Shown here in pieces: positions 20,861 to 32,628 of a stretch of DNA of 64,000 bases. The notes beneath the pieces were generated by a model. That model was not told the origin of the DNA. It worked only from the letters and a program-made list of their open reading frames with translations, and made no database searches. The translations under genes were made by a program, and so were the position numbers. Every line of letters starts with the position of its first letter. Within the stretch, counting starts at the first letter, position 1. Source of the stretch: Mesorhabditis belari (Eukaryota > Nematoda > Chromadorea > Rhabditida > Rhabditidae); contig CAUEEP010000200.1 of the NCBI GenBank assembly GCA_958450365.1, positions 69,501 to 133,500 on the forward strand, in the 5' to 3' direction.

Positions 20861-23073
20861 TCCTAAAAACAAAAAAATATTTTGCCCATTTTTGCCACGT
20901 AAGCCCGGTGCTCTTAAGTTCTTTCGCCATCATTGATCAGTGCATCGACTTTTTGGAGAAATCCCCTATTCTTTTCTCTATTTCCTTATTTTGCCAGCTT
21001 TTCTTCTATAGAGCCCCTTGCACTCTGTGCGTTGAGGTCCGTTGTGGGCATTAACGGAACTCACACCGCTGATAACGATTAAGCTCTACCCTATGCTTTG
21101 CTAAAGGCTGAGACGTTATGTTAAAACTTTTTCCTCTGTGATTAGAACGCGGAAGAATAATCGGAAACACAAAAATAAAAAGAATAGAGCCCTTTCCTTT
21201 TCTAAAACCGAAAAGAATGAAAGTTTCAAAGTCTCGATGTATTTTGGCAATACAGCCAAATCACCGAACGATTACTTTGAGTGTGCATTTATTGAGATTC
21301 AATTCTTTTGCAGCTTTGACTAAAGCAAAAGCAAAAAGTTATTTAAAAGACCCCTAAAGCTACAAGAGAAAACTACCTTGTTTCTTTAAAAATAGAACTT
21401 AATGGTGTTGAAACACTAACAACTAGGCGCGATTCTACTTTACTTGTGCTGTATAATAAATTTGCATTCAAGTTGCGGTCTATTTGCATCAAATGGTGCA
21501 CTGTCTAGAGAAAACAAGCTGCTTCTTCACGTTGGCAGTAATAACTAGTCGCGATGCTATTCGATTTCGAATTCTACTTGATTTGTGCCCTGTATTCAGG
21601 TTAAATTCATATAAACATTTCTGTTCTCGGTGCTCACAGTATCACAAAAGAGAATCACAGATCAGTCAAAAATGAGTGACGAATTTATGTTCCTGATGAA
21701 AAAGAGAGGGTGAATTTATCAGCTAGGTTCCTGGACGCCAAGGGTTGATTTTTTTTTCCTAGACGACAATTGATACGAGAAAAGAACTGCCTTGAATGAT
21801 TTCGAGTTTCCAAGCCCTCGATAGCTCGCTGACTCCGAATTTGAGCGTCGAAGTAAGATTAGACGATTAAAAAAATTAAGAATTTTATTTTTTAGCAAGT
21901 AAATCAAGCTTGTAAATGGCTCTTGACAAGAGCTGCCACCACTAAATAAGTAAGCAAATGAATTGTACTAATATTTTTTGTAATTTCTGTTACTTTAGTA
22001 TCACCCATCTTAACTTTCCGTTCAAAAATCTGATAGATGTGTGCAGGTGATTTAAAAAAACGAACCATGAACTAAACGAAACCCATCTGCTTGGAAATAG
22101 TCTCACTATTTATTTTCTGTTAAAAAATCTCAAAGATGCCCAATCGCACAAATTATTTGATTTACTACCACTTTATGGAAATCTCCGGTACTCCGTGCAT
22201 TTTATCGAATCTGTCGTCATCTATCTCATCCCGAAGGCATCACGGAAAACGATGGTATCCTATAAGTTTTGTTGACTCTATTATCAAGTGAGCTCTTGTT
22301 TGAGTAGAAAAAATAACAGAGATAAAAACAAAAATTTTGACGCAAGCGTGATTCAGAAAATGCGTATTCACAAGTGTTTCATCGACATGCATGTAGCAAA
22401 GAAAATCATCTAACATCACAGAAAATTGTGCAAATTGCATTGAACAGTCAATCAGCCAGCCAGAGATATTATCAGTTCATTCAAGGAGATTCATATTCAT
22501 CGCTTAGTCGACGGTCTCGAATTTCTCGAATCACACTTTCATCCTCGAATTCTACTTTCCAATCATTGCGATCAAACAAGATGGTTTATTGGGTAATCTT
22601 TTCGGAATTGATCTTCAATTGGGTCTGGTGAGTAAAGTGAATCGAAATTGAATTGTTTGAATTGATACTCTGTTTCTTTGCTGGAATCAATGTTGATTTC
22701 TCGGCCATTCAATGTATTCTCTATCGACATCGACAAGTTTTTACCCTTTGATCATGTTTTTAGGTTTGTTAACAGAAGACAGAAGCCAAGTTTTTTTGTA
22801 TTCAATTTGGTCCAAAATTTTATTTCAAGCTGGCCCTGTTTCATTAAGTCCCTTGTGAGTTTTTATAGCCACCTCAGGGCTGTTCCTAGATCCGATTTTC
22901 CAGGCCTAGCCAAGCCAATTGCAGGCTTTCGACATGGCTTGGCCATCTCTTTTGGGTTTTCAGGCCAATTGGATCAGTCCTAAGCCACCTTGCCAATGGC
23001 AACTTTTTATTTTTTCAAACCTATTCCAGTAGAACTCAAGTTAATCCGTTTATCCTAGTCCTTCTTTGATATA
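20861..23073. other. No supported gene
   Basis: Only short frames are present. One plus-strand stretch ending at a GTGAGT donor near 22628 contains PIIAIKQDGLLGNLFGIDLQ and could be an isolated exon, but no partner exons were found. The rest appears to be intergenic AT-rich sequence. Confidence 0.35.
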
Positions 23074-23290
23074 TTAGGTTGAGGAAAAAGTAATGTCGGT
23101 TTTGGTTGTGGGGGTTGACCTTTGATCGTCCAGACCGTTCCTCGTCTTGGAGACCTTCATTTCCATCTTTGAACCGCTGAAACCATCTTTGGCATTGTCT
23201 TTCGCTAATGCTGTCTTCCGCATAAGCAAAGAACTGGAAAATTGCCAACAACGGGAATTCAAAACCGACATTATTTTTTCCTCAACCTAA
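23074..23290 (-). mobile_element. Mariner deletion derivative (217 bp)
   Basis: The inverted repeats begin TTAGGTTGAGGAAAAA and differ at one position in 30. TA flanks both sides. The interior on the minus strand keeps a transposase helix-turn-helix fragment (SISERQCQRWFQRFKDGNEG, then QDEERSGRS), so it derives directly from a mariner by internal deletion. Confidence 0.9.
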
Positions 23291-24921
23291 TAGTTATAGA
23301 TTTAGAAGAGACAGTTGTCTTTTATTGTCCTGACTACATGTCTTGGGTGCTGCTAAACTCAACTGGCGAGGCTAAAGTGTAGCACTTTATCCTTTCAAAC
23401 ATGGTCATCACGGCTTCTTTCTTAACTCTGATTTAGAGATGTTTCTGAGACAATGTACTAGTACTAGTATTTTTTGGGCATGAACCGAAAACCGACAAAA
23501 ACCCGACCGCTAAAAGTGGGGTTTAATTTTCCCGTTTTTTTAAACCGTGTTATTACACCTCACTAACATGTAACAATAGGATGTAAAACTGTAACTTACA
23601 AAATGCTTCAGTAAAAACACTGCAAAAAGCAAGGTCAATTTGCGTTGACGGGAGGTTTCCGTCGGGAGCTGAGATAACCCGCTAACTTCGGACCATTACT
23701 TGGGAGAGTGAACGGATAACTCTCGCTTATTTACCCCCATCTTTCTCGTGTGCCAGAAAGTGAGCGAATGAGTCATTCGAAATGATCGGGGGAAATGGAC
23801 TGGATGGGAAAGATTGAGAGGGAAGAGAAACGGAGGAGCAAAGGCGCTCAATGCTGTTCATTTGTATGTTCTCTTCACTTCCCATTACTTTCCCATCATC
23901 AAATTCATTCTTCCTTCACCAGTGGATATTTTCTCTTATTCAACTCCTCATCATTGTCCGTAGTTAGTGGGGCTATTACTTCAAATGAATCCCCAGAATG
24001 AGTCGAATGAGGGTAGATTCATCGAGTTCAAATGAGTGCACAGCGTGAAAAAAACACTATTGAAAAAAGATGAAATCTTGGCAATAAACACATTAATCTG
24101 ATGAAATCTATCAAAACATGCTTCAGTCCGATTACTCACACTTTTTGTGTAGCTATTTTTTACTTTCATTTTTTTTTCAGATGAAAACACACACACACAC
24201 TACCGGAAAAAGTTTTTCATTAGCTTCATGCTGCAATAAACCAAACAACGAATTGCCTGTTTAGCCAAAAAATTTCTTATCACTTTTCGCTGTTATTCTT
24301 TTGAAACAAAAAAGGCAAGGATTTCATTCTCCTGAACAAGTTTTGAAACGGAGAAACGAATGTTGTTCTCGTTTTCCTTCTCATTTCCATTCTATTTCTT
24401 TTTCATTGTACACACTGAAGGTGGTTCAGTTGACGATTAAAGAGTAATGAATGAATGCGAAATTTAGTGAAATTAACTCCGACTGAAGAGTGCTTTGCTT
24501 CAGAAAACGAGAATGATGATTATAAATATTTTCTCTTCAGACTAATCATTTTTTGTTGTTTTGATAACTTTACGATTATATTCAAAACACCATAAAGGAA
24601 CGCGGTGCTCAAGATTACGGGAGGAATCTGATTGACGCACAAGTTTGAACATCTCGGTCGTGAATTCTCTTTTGTAATTTAGAGATCATTTGAATGTTTT
24701 ATTGCATCTCAATGTTTACTGTGCATAATTTTAAATACTAAACTCTTGTCCAGAGTTTCGGTCTTTTTTTGCCTTTTTTGCATTCAGATTCTTGCAAAAA
24801 GCAAAGCAAAAAGCTTTGTTGCAAACAAATAATGATTCCAAAGAATGTGTTGTCAAAATGAATAAAAGATCTTAGTGATGGAAATTATAAAAAGAAAATG
24901 CAAACGAAAAAAAATTTCATC
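23291..24921. other. No supported gene
   Basis: AT-rich sequence with a short CA run near 24187-24200. No exon with consistent splice sites was found. Confidence 0.35.
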
Positions 24922-25533
24922 TTAAAACCATAACTCTCCGCAGACAGGCTTGAAGCCCAAGGCAATCGATTTTTCAATGGTGATTGGTCGTCGAGCAAGG
25001 AGATTTATGAGCTGAAAGAGAACTCTAGGAAGCTTTGAATTGAAACAAGATTTGCATTACTATTTTACTTGACAACTACTTAGTGGTTTATAATGTAAAT
25101 GTTTTGCAGAGTATAATAGTAAAATTTTTATCTTTGACTCACATGCTCATTCAACTGAACCCTAGCTGAGCCTCCATCGATTCTCATGCGAAGTTTCGAC
25201 AGTTCCTCTTCGTCAATAGCCGCTAGGAATGAGAGGAATCAATACTTAGACGAGAGCAGTCTCACCAAACAACACATTTCGACAAGCTTGTGCCATCGTG
25301 GCGACAGCGTCGTTGGCTGCAGCGTCACTCATTCCATTGTAATGTCTCTGCCCCTATAGGCAAATAGAGCAAAAGTGAATGTGTTTTCGAAACAAACCAT
25401 CTCAAATATTTTTTCCATACGGAAGCCTGGCAGAGGCCTTGAGAATAGCCATGTGGCAAGCGGTGATAAAATCTCCCTTGTCGTCGAAAGAGATACAATG
25501 CCGATTCGAGGTGATGGCGATGGAATCAGTGAT
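24922..25533 (-). CDS. C-terminal exons of an unrecognised protein
   Basis: Four minus-strand exons can be placed: 25533-25421, 25353-25266, 25222-25143 and 25011-24922, the last ending in TAA. The sequence includes SIAITSNRHCISFDDKGDF, GMSDAAANDAVATMAQACR, RIDGGSARVQLNEH and LINLLARRPITIEKSI. The last three exons join in phase. The junction between the first two does not (it is off by two bases), so either a boundary is wrong or the copy has a frameshift. I do not recognise the family. No start was found; upstream exons would lie above 25540. Confidence 0.5.
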
Positions 25534-25589
25534 CTGTGATTTTATTTGAAACGGTCTAAAAGAATAACCATAACTAACGTTTATTTTGT

Positions 25590-26156
25590 ATAAACATTAA
25601 TTTTGCATTAAACTAGTTGTTTAGTTAAAGTTTAGATTCAAAACTTTGGTTGATGAGCTTGACCGAGCTGGTTAAGCTTTAACTGACTTAACCTTTAACT
25701 GACTCGATTCGTCGTTGAGCTGGCAGAACAAGACCTGGATATTGGGCTCTGAGAAGGGGAGAACTGAGTAAAATGGCAACAAGCAGTCGCATTGTTTGAA
25801 TGGAGTGAACAAGCAATGAACGGTTACGAAAGGGGAGGGAGTTTGAGCTGATGTAGGAACACGGGTAATCTCTGTTCATCAGTGTGACCACCTCTTTGTT
25901 GACCCATCAAATAAGACAACAACAGAGAAGCTGAAATCTACTTCGAATTGAAACTCAGAAAACTCCTCCTTATTACTCAAAAAGAATAGAAATTGAATGC
26001 AAAACTTTTCTATTAGTAGCACTCACAAAACTAACAGTGCATAGCTTCATCGACATTCTGTTCACCAAAAAATTGCTCTTTTCTTTTCTTTTGAAATAAA
26101 GACAACTTCAAAAGAACCAGAAATTTCTTGGAACACAAAATTTTTGGAACCAGCAA
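25590..26156. repeat. Direct duplication, copy 1 (partner 29097-29681)
   Basis: About 570 bp are almost identical between the two copies, in the same orientation, from TTAATTTTGCATTAA to GAACACAAAATTTTTGGAA. Small differences include a short internal duplication of TTTAACTGACT in copy 1 and extra CAACAACAA units in copy 2. No terminal repeats or coding were identified. Confidence 0.85.
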
Positions 26157-26286
26157 AAGAGAAATAAGAGATCATATGAAGGTCATTTCTTGATTTGGAA
26201 ACGGTTCCCGGAAAGGGATCCTTTACGGTAAAGAAAGAAAAAAACAAATCTGAAATCATTAGTAAGTTAGCTAAATCATTAGTAAG

Positions 26287-26345
26287 CAAATTGGAATGGG
26301 CAGATTGGGGGAATAAATATCCCCCAATCTGCTCATTCCAATTTG
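26287..26345. repeat. Perfect-length hairpin just upstream of the lectin start
   Basis: CAAATTGGAATGGGCAGATT and its inverted match, ending CATTCCAATTTG, form a stem of about 26 bp with one mismatch around an ATAAATA loop. It ends 16 bp before the ATG at 26361, so it would lie in the promoter or the 5' leader. Confidence 0.8.
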
Positions 26346-26360
26346 TTTCACTTTTGTGCA

Positions 26361-28333
26361 ATGGCCGTTGAGAGGTTTCAATTGATTTCCGAATCACAGT
26401 TGGTTTTTAAAATTTGAATCTTTATAATGTTTAACATTTAGACCTAAACCTTCATCAAAATCACATCATTTTGGCGTGTTTCTATTGGGTTTATTAATTG
26501 GTCTTCTTTTAGGAATCGGAGGCACGTTGCTGATGATAAAGTGAGTATCAGAAAGAGACTCTTACTCAATTAATTTACTAGTCTCACTTTACTGTATACC
26601 CTTACTTTAGTTTACTAGTCTTACTAGTTTATTACTAGTCAGTTTAAGAAAATTCTCAATTTTTTATCTAAGCTATACAAAAAGCCATATATTCTCAATC
26701 AAATCTCATTCTAATGGAGCCCTTTAGAGCTCCCCAAAATGATCAATCCAATGCGCCACGAAGTCGAGCGATCAGAAATTTGTCAGCGCTTTTCGAAACA
26801 TTTTCCTTTTCTAGACAGTCATTGACTTTCTGATAAAAATGGTATTGTTTTCAGGCGATCAGTTGATGACGAAAGAGATGCTTCACTACTAACGATTTGT
26901 CGAGCACAATTGTGAGTCTTGTAGTTTGTGGGTGGGGGTATTCTTGAAAGTTTAAGTTTGATTCCACTAACGGAATCGTCCCAACAAAGTTCATAATTTT
27001 TAAAATTTAGAAAGGGGGTTATTTAGTAAAAGATAACTTGCATTTGCATCGATCCTGTGAAGAATTATTTCTTACCATTCATTCTCTTAATAACATTCAA
27101 TCTCGCATTTTAGGGCGTCAACCCAAACGAAATTGAAAGACGAGAAGTGAGATCAAAAAGTATTTTTGAAGTGACTCAAATTTTAGAGGTATTTCTGAGA
27201 GTCTGAAAGGAAATCTGAACAAGTGTGAGGCCGAGGGGACGGCGTTACGAGGGGAGAAGTGAGTGAAGGAATGCTTTAAACTGCTTTTTATACTTTATCA
27301 CTTTGATAATTGTTTTTTAGTAATTGCATTTTTTCAGAATTTCATCAGATAAAGAGCTTCGAGAGATCTCAGCCATCGAATCGAAATGTCCTTTTACATG
27401 GAGATATTACAACGAAACGAACTCCTGCTATTATTATCAAGTTTTTACTATTTAAGATTTACAAATAAAATTTCTTTAGGGATTCAGCAAAGATGGTCAG
27501 GGAAAGATGATCACATACGATTGGGAGACAGCCGAAGCGAATTGTGTGTTGATGGGAGGGCATCTGGTGTCGATTCACTCGACGAATGAGAAGAATTTCG
27601 TGAAAAGTGAGTTGGTAAAAGTGAATGGAAACGTATTAGACTTATGTTTTACACTTCCAAACTAGGCAAAATAGTAAAATTAGAAAAATTAGAGTTCTAA
27701 CTTTCGATAAATTCGCTTGAATAGAAGCAAGATCAATTCGTTACTTTTCCTTTATTACAAACAAGCATGCCTCACGGTCCCTTAAAATTATTCTTACGGC
27801 AATTAATGCCGCCATCATCGGTTCGTTGTTTATAAGTTTCAATGTCAAATTTAAACAAGGTGGAACTACTCTCTACATAATGGACTACCATATAGAGTCT
27901 TCACCTATAGAGGAAGTCCATTATATAGAGTGTCGACTATAATATCCTACACTAAAGCCATAGATTGCTTTTCAGAACTGATTGCCTTCGATGTCAAAGC
28001 ACTAAACCCATCGGCCACCTCTCCAAATCCTTGTGCTCATTCGGCGTTCTATGTTTGGAATGGTCTTCGTATCACGAATGGAAAGAGAAAATGGATTGAT
28101 GGAACAAATGATGACTATTATGGCAAGAATGATGATTACAAAGCAGCTCACGACTATTTGGTTCCAGTTTTCAAAGTTTAAAAGCGTAGCAATTTTTAGC
28201 AAAACCTTGATTAGCAACGAAAATGAATAACGTTTAGATGTGTAACGATGAGGCGAACGAGAACAACTATCACTATTATGGACCGATTCGTTTAAATGCG
28301 AGATATGTTTGCAAAAAGGCAGCAAATAACTGA
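26361..28333 (+). CDS. Type II membrane C-type lectin-domain protein
   Basis: Nine exons join in phase: 26361-26398, 26442-26540, 26855-26911, 27114-27146, 27187-27258, 27338-27440, 27480-27606, 27976-28175 and 28238-28333, giving about 274 residues. A short cytoplasmic N-terminus is followed by a membrane segment (about residues 24-45, GVFLLGLLIGLLLGIGG), then a charged, probably coiled-coil stalk. A C-type lectin domain runs from C-P-F-T-W-R-Y-Y through W-E-T-A-E-A-N-C, the G-G-H-L-V-S-I-H-S core motif and Y-V-W-N-G-L to R-Y-V-C-K-K at the end. No EPN/QPD or WND calcium-sugar motif is visible, so sugar binding is uncertain. AATAAA lies at 28352, 19 nt past the stop. It is flanked by 570-bp direct repeats. 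Confidence 0.88.
27865..27940. mobile_element. Tiny foldback in lectin intron 7
   Basis: TACTCTCTACATAATGGACT is inverted as AGTCCATTATATAGAGTGTC and followed by GACTATA. Its outer end resembles the CAGTCGAC-ended MITEs elsewhere in the window. Confidence 0.5.
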
Positions 28334-29096
28334 AAATTTATTGGAGGAGAAAATAAACCTTTTTTTTGAAGCAAAATGGCTCCTTCATTTTAATGTTAAT
28401 TTTGGGTAATGAAAATTGAGCTCCAAAAGCGCATTGTTATAAATTCGACCAAAGTGCCCTTATTGTTTGCCATCTTTTTCCTCGATATGTGATATCCAGT
28501 CATCAAAAAAAGGTTTGACCCATTGCCTCCCAAATGATTAAAACAAAAATTTTTTAGGAAAAATTACTGTTTCAGAGAAAAGCTTTTTGGCGAATAATCT
28601 AGCCAATGTGCTCTAGTTTTCGAATTAAGCAGCTGATTCATTTTAGCACAAAAAAGTTTTTTACTAAAGATATCATTTTTGAGCCGCAAAAAGTCTTGAC
28701 CCATTGGTATATTGCTTTGAAAACTTTATTGTTGATACATCATTCTGATTTTTCTGAATTAATTTATTATTTTTCCATGGCATGGAAGCAATATCTGGAT
28801 ACTCCGACGAAGGAGAATATTGTTTGAGCTCTTCAACAAGGGACCAAAGTGGCAAGTGTCTGTGAATTATCTCCGTTTCGTGAAAAACCGTTCCTCAACT
28901 TTGCAAACATCAAAAATTGGAAGGGGAAGTGCACCGACATTTCGTGAAGGACTCAAACAGGACGAGTTGATGGAGTCAAGATGATTCAGGCGGGTCTCGG
29001 GCTAATGTGATGAGACAAACGAATCGGAATCGACACAAATCGGCTCGATTGTTTACCCGCCGACCAGCACGAAAGCCGCTGATAGTTTTGAAGCAT
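28334..29096. other. No supported gene
   Basis: Lectin 3' sequence followed by AT-rich DNA. From about 28800 to 28960 a coding-like stretch (ELFNKGPKWQVSVNYLRFVK, then more) appears in one frame but lacks splice support, possibly a remnant. Confidence 0.35.
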
Positions 29097-29681
29097 CTGC
29101 ATTAATTTTGCATTAATCTAGTTGTTTAGTTAAAGTTTAGATTTAAAACTTTGGTTGATGAGCTTGACCGAGCTGGTTAAGCTTTAACTGACTCGATTCG
29201 TCGTTGAGCTGGCAGAACAAGACCTGGATATTGGGCTCTAAGAAGGGGAGAACTGAGTAACAAGGCAACAACAACAACAAGGCACGCATTGGTTGAATGG
29301 AGTGAACAAGCAATGAACGATTACGAAAGGGGAGGATGTTTGAGCTGATGCAGGAACACGGTTAATCTCTGTTCATCAGTGTGACCACCTCTTTGTTGAC
29401 CCATCAAATAGGACAACAACAGAGAAGTGCTTCTCTGATCAAAATAGACAGACAAACTGAAATCTTCTTCGAATTGAAACTCAGAAAACTCCTCCTTATT
29501 ACTCAAAAAGAATAGAAATTGAATGCAAAACCTTTCTATTAGTAGCACTTACAAAACTAACAGTGCATAGCTCCATCGACATTCTGTTCACAAAAAAATT
29601 GCTCTTTTCTTTTCTTTTGAAATAAAGACAACTTCAAAAGAACCAGAAATTTCTTGGAACACAAAATTTTTGGAAGCAACA
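29097..29681. repeat. Direct duplication, copy 2 (partner 25590-26156)
   Basis: See copy 1 for the extent of the match. Together the copies bracket the lectin gene at a spacing of about 3.5 kb. Copy 2 ends in TTTTTGGAA and continues into unrelated sequence. Confidence 0.85.
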
Positions 29682-30132
29682 AGCCCAGTAGGAGGCATTA
29701 GGTTCCTCTAACCCCGGCTTCACAGATAATCAATATCAACCACCAAAAAGAGGCCAAGGTGAGCAATCGGCTCACCGATTGCTTGTCGTCATCGGAAAAG
29801 AGGCTTCTCGAGGGGAATCGGCTCTAACATCAATGTAAAGCAATTACAGTCTCCAAAAGATTTTCAGGTGATCATGCTCGAGTGTTTTTTGCCTATGCTG
29901 TGCATGGTTATGTTTTGACTTGTATCTACAAGATTGGCTTGTATCCATAAAACTTTTCAACAAGTTGATTCATTTCAAAAATCCGACACAATACAGAACT
30001 AAACGAGCACAATTGGGCAATTTCTTTGATAGCGCAGAAGTTCTTTGTTTTTCAGTTCTCTCTCAATTTTCGATGGTTTTTGTTTTGAACAAGCACAGAG
30101 ACAAATCACAAAGAGTGAAAGGAAGAAAAAAA

Positions 30133-30260
30133 CTATGGAGATGAGAAGATATTTGGGGATCTGTTCGATTTCAGCTGAAAAGTGATCGAAGTTTCTCCAG
30201 AAAGCCTCGTCATCGACACCGCGCTATCACCATTTTCGTCGACATCTTCATCTGCCCATT
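30133..30260 (-). CDS. Possible last exon of an unrecognised minus-strand gene
   Basis: The minus strand has an acceptor (CATTTAG) at 30260, then an open frame of 42 codons beginning E-W-A-D-E-D-V-D-E-N-G-D, rich in acidic and Ser residues, ending F-S-S-P-stop at 30133. Codon use looks coding. Upstream exons (higher coordinates) were not found with confidence. Confidence 0.35.
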
Positions 30261-30974
30261 CTAAATGTATGTAAAATCAAAGTTGTAGTTGAAGATCATG
30301 CTGATAAAGGTCGAGATACCCCATTTTTTTGTGGAATCTCGGGATTTCTGAAAACAAGCGGTGGATTTTTTGATGATATCAGATGCAAGAGGTTTGAAAA
30401 TCTAGATGTATACAACTTCTATGTTTTTTATGTTTGAATCTTCAGTTGGAGACTTGAAGAAATGTTTGAGTTTGTGAATGAATGGAAAAATAGGGTTTTG
30501 TTTATGTTAAAGGTGAAAATAGAATAATATTCAAAAAAGATGGACTCTTCCATAAAATAAACAATGGTAAAATTCAAGCATGCATCTAGTTCTACAATCC
30601 GTTCACATAAAATATAAAAAACTACAAACTCAGAATTTGAGAAAGCTGAATATAATCTGTAGTGTAGCATTTCTAATTTCTGTGAGTGAGCTTTAGCAAT
30701 CTTAAATTTTTATGACCCTTTTATTTTAGTCTAGTTGTTCCTTCTGACACGACATTGTGCTAAAATTGTTGGTCAATCTTATCACAAACTTTTCCCAAGA
30801 CCAATCGTGTGCAAAATTGATGAATCGCCCCGTATCTTGCGTCTTTCTGATAAAGTCGCATTCGTTTTTTTCAGAGATTCAAACTTTTGCCTGAACAAAA
30901 CTTTTCTTTCATACTTTGCAACCAATTTTGCAAAATATTCAAAAAACTATTGATTTTTAACAACAAATAACGTC

Positions 30975-32628
30975 ATGGGAGATTGTTTTAAATCGAGATG
31001 GTAAAAATTAAAGCATTGAAAGCTTTTTAGCATTTCTATGCGTCATAACTATATCCACGCTTTTTCTTTCAGGGAAGATTTTCAAGATGTCTCACTTTTT
31101 TTCGACGGAGGCTCCACTATGATTTATCAAGCAAAAAACAAAATCGATGGGTGCAAATATGCGATAAAGAGAGTGAATCCCCACAAAAATGATTTTGAAA
31201 GTTCATTAAGAGAGGTACGTGTAGAGAGTATAAGTCAAATTGATAAAAAATTCTTTTCAGGCAAGAGCACTCGCATCCCTGAGCCACCCACACATCATCA
31301 AATATTTTACAACTTGGATTGAAACCAATGACCGAAGAATAGTGGTATTGTTTTTTATTAAAGTTGACCAATTTCATGAAATTACAGGATGGTTTTTTGC
31401 AAGAGCTAGAAGATGCGGAGAAACAAACAAAAAAAGCTTCATGGCAGCAGAAAACACGGGAAAGACCTGTTGAACTTGAATTGAGGTAAGCGATCAATTC
31501 ATCTTCTCAAAGTTTATTAGACCTGCAAATGATGGGTTGAAAGGAGACAATGCCGTCAGTAGAGGAGCGTCAGAGATTTCTTCACAGGCTGCCTTGCTCG
31601 ACGATTTGTGCATCGATACGGAGAGCGAAGACTCCAATGATGACGAGGAGCTTCAAGACAATGAACTGTGTGAACAGACGGACGTGACTTCTACGACGGA
31701 TACAACGTCTAATCAATGCATTACTGATTTACAAGATCTAGAAATTTTTATTTATATACAAATGGAGGTGAGAAACATCTTGTCAGCAAAAATCTCTTGC
31801 TTTCAGCTTTGTCTTCCGAATGATTCTGGTCATTTGGATTTGGCACGTTGGCTTCGAGAAAATAACCAAATTGAGAGAAGGAATTATATGAAAATATGGA
31901 GATGGTTTCGGCAACTGATCAAAGCTGTTACCTATATGCACAGGAAAAAATTGATTCATCGAGACATAAAAGTTCTCTACATTGAGTTTTTTCAAAAAAC
32001 AACAATTTCAGCCAGCAAATATTTTCCTCTCCTCCGAAAGTCTTTTGAAAATTGGCGATTTGGGTTTGAGTCGACCGTTGGGTTCAAAAGTCGAAGCTCG
32101 AAAAGGTTTGTTTTCTACGCTCACATTGAAATCAAAATCGATGTTAGACAACCAAGATGTTGGTCAATCAGACTTAACCGATTATGTGGGCACACAATTC
32201 TATATGTCCCCCGAGCAGGTTTAACAAAATAAGATTGCGTTAATATATAAGCGTTAATTTAGAGAAGTTGCAAGCAATATAATGCAAAGATCGATGTTTA
32301 TGCTCTGGGCGTGGTTTTCCTAGAGTTAATCTTTCCATTCGAAAATGATACAGAAAGACAGGAAACACTTTCAAAGCTACCAGAGAGCTTTCCAGATATG
32401 GCTTTACTGCAAAATAAAAAGCCAGACGCAAAAAAGCTTTCCAAGTCAACGGTATGTTTTTTGAAAGTAACCAGATGGATGCTATTATATTAATGAGTTT
32501 AGTTCTATTCGTCTGGATTTTCTTTTGCCAAATGGATGTGCAATGAAGATTCGAAGAGCCGTCCCAACAGCTGGGAAGTCGAGAAAATTCGATGGAACTT
32601 TAGTAAAAAAGGAATTTTGTTATATTGA
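30975..32628 (+). CDS. eIF2-alpha-kinase-family protein kinase (PEK/HRI-like), short form
   Basis: Nine exons join in phase: 30975-31000, 31073-31214, 31261-31344, 31388-31485, 31521-31767, 31807-31971, 32012-32218, 32263-32451 and 32503-32628 (about 427 residues). The kinase domain begins almost at the N-terminus: A-I-K with K41, then H-P-H-I-I-K-Y-F-T-T-W. A ~100-residue acidic insert (TESEDSNDDEELQDNE) precedes I-Y-I-Q-M-E. Catalytic H-R-D-I-K-P-A-N lies at 250-257, D-L-G at 270-272 and M-S-P-E-Q near 323. The insert between lobes, the YIQME strand and DLG are characteristic of eIF2-alpha kinases, which phosphorylate eIF2 in stress. The glycine loop is degenerate (FFDGGSTMIY). No lumenal or tRNA-synthetase-like domain is present. 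AATAAA lies at 32765. Confidence 0.85.

Noticed and set aside
24180..24202. CA microsatellite
   Set aside because: Only about seven units; too short to be of note.
25590..29681. LTR retrotransposon formed by the 570-bp direct repeats
   Set aside because: The repeats lack TG...CA ends, a primer-binding site or polypurine tract, and the sequence between them is a spliced lectin gene with no gag or pol.
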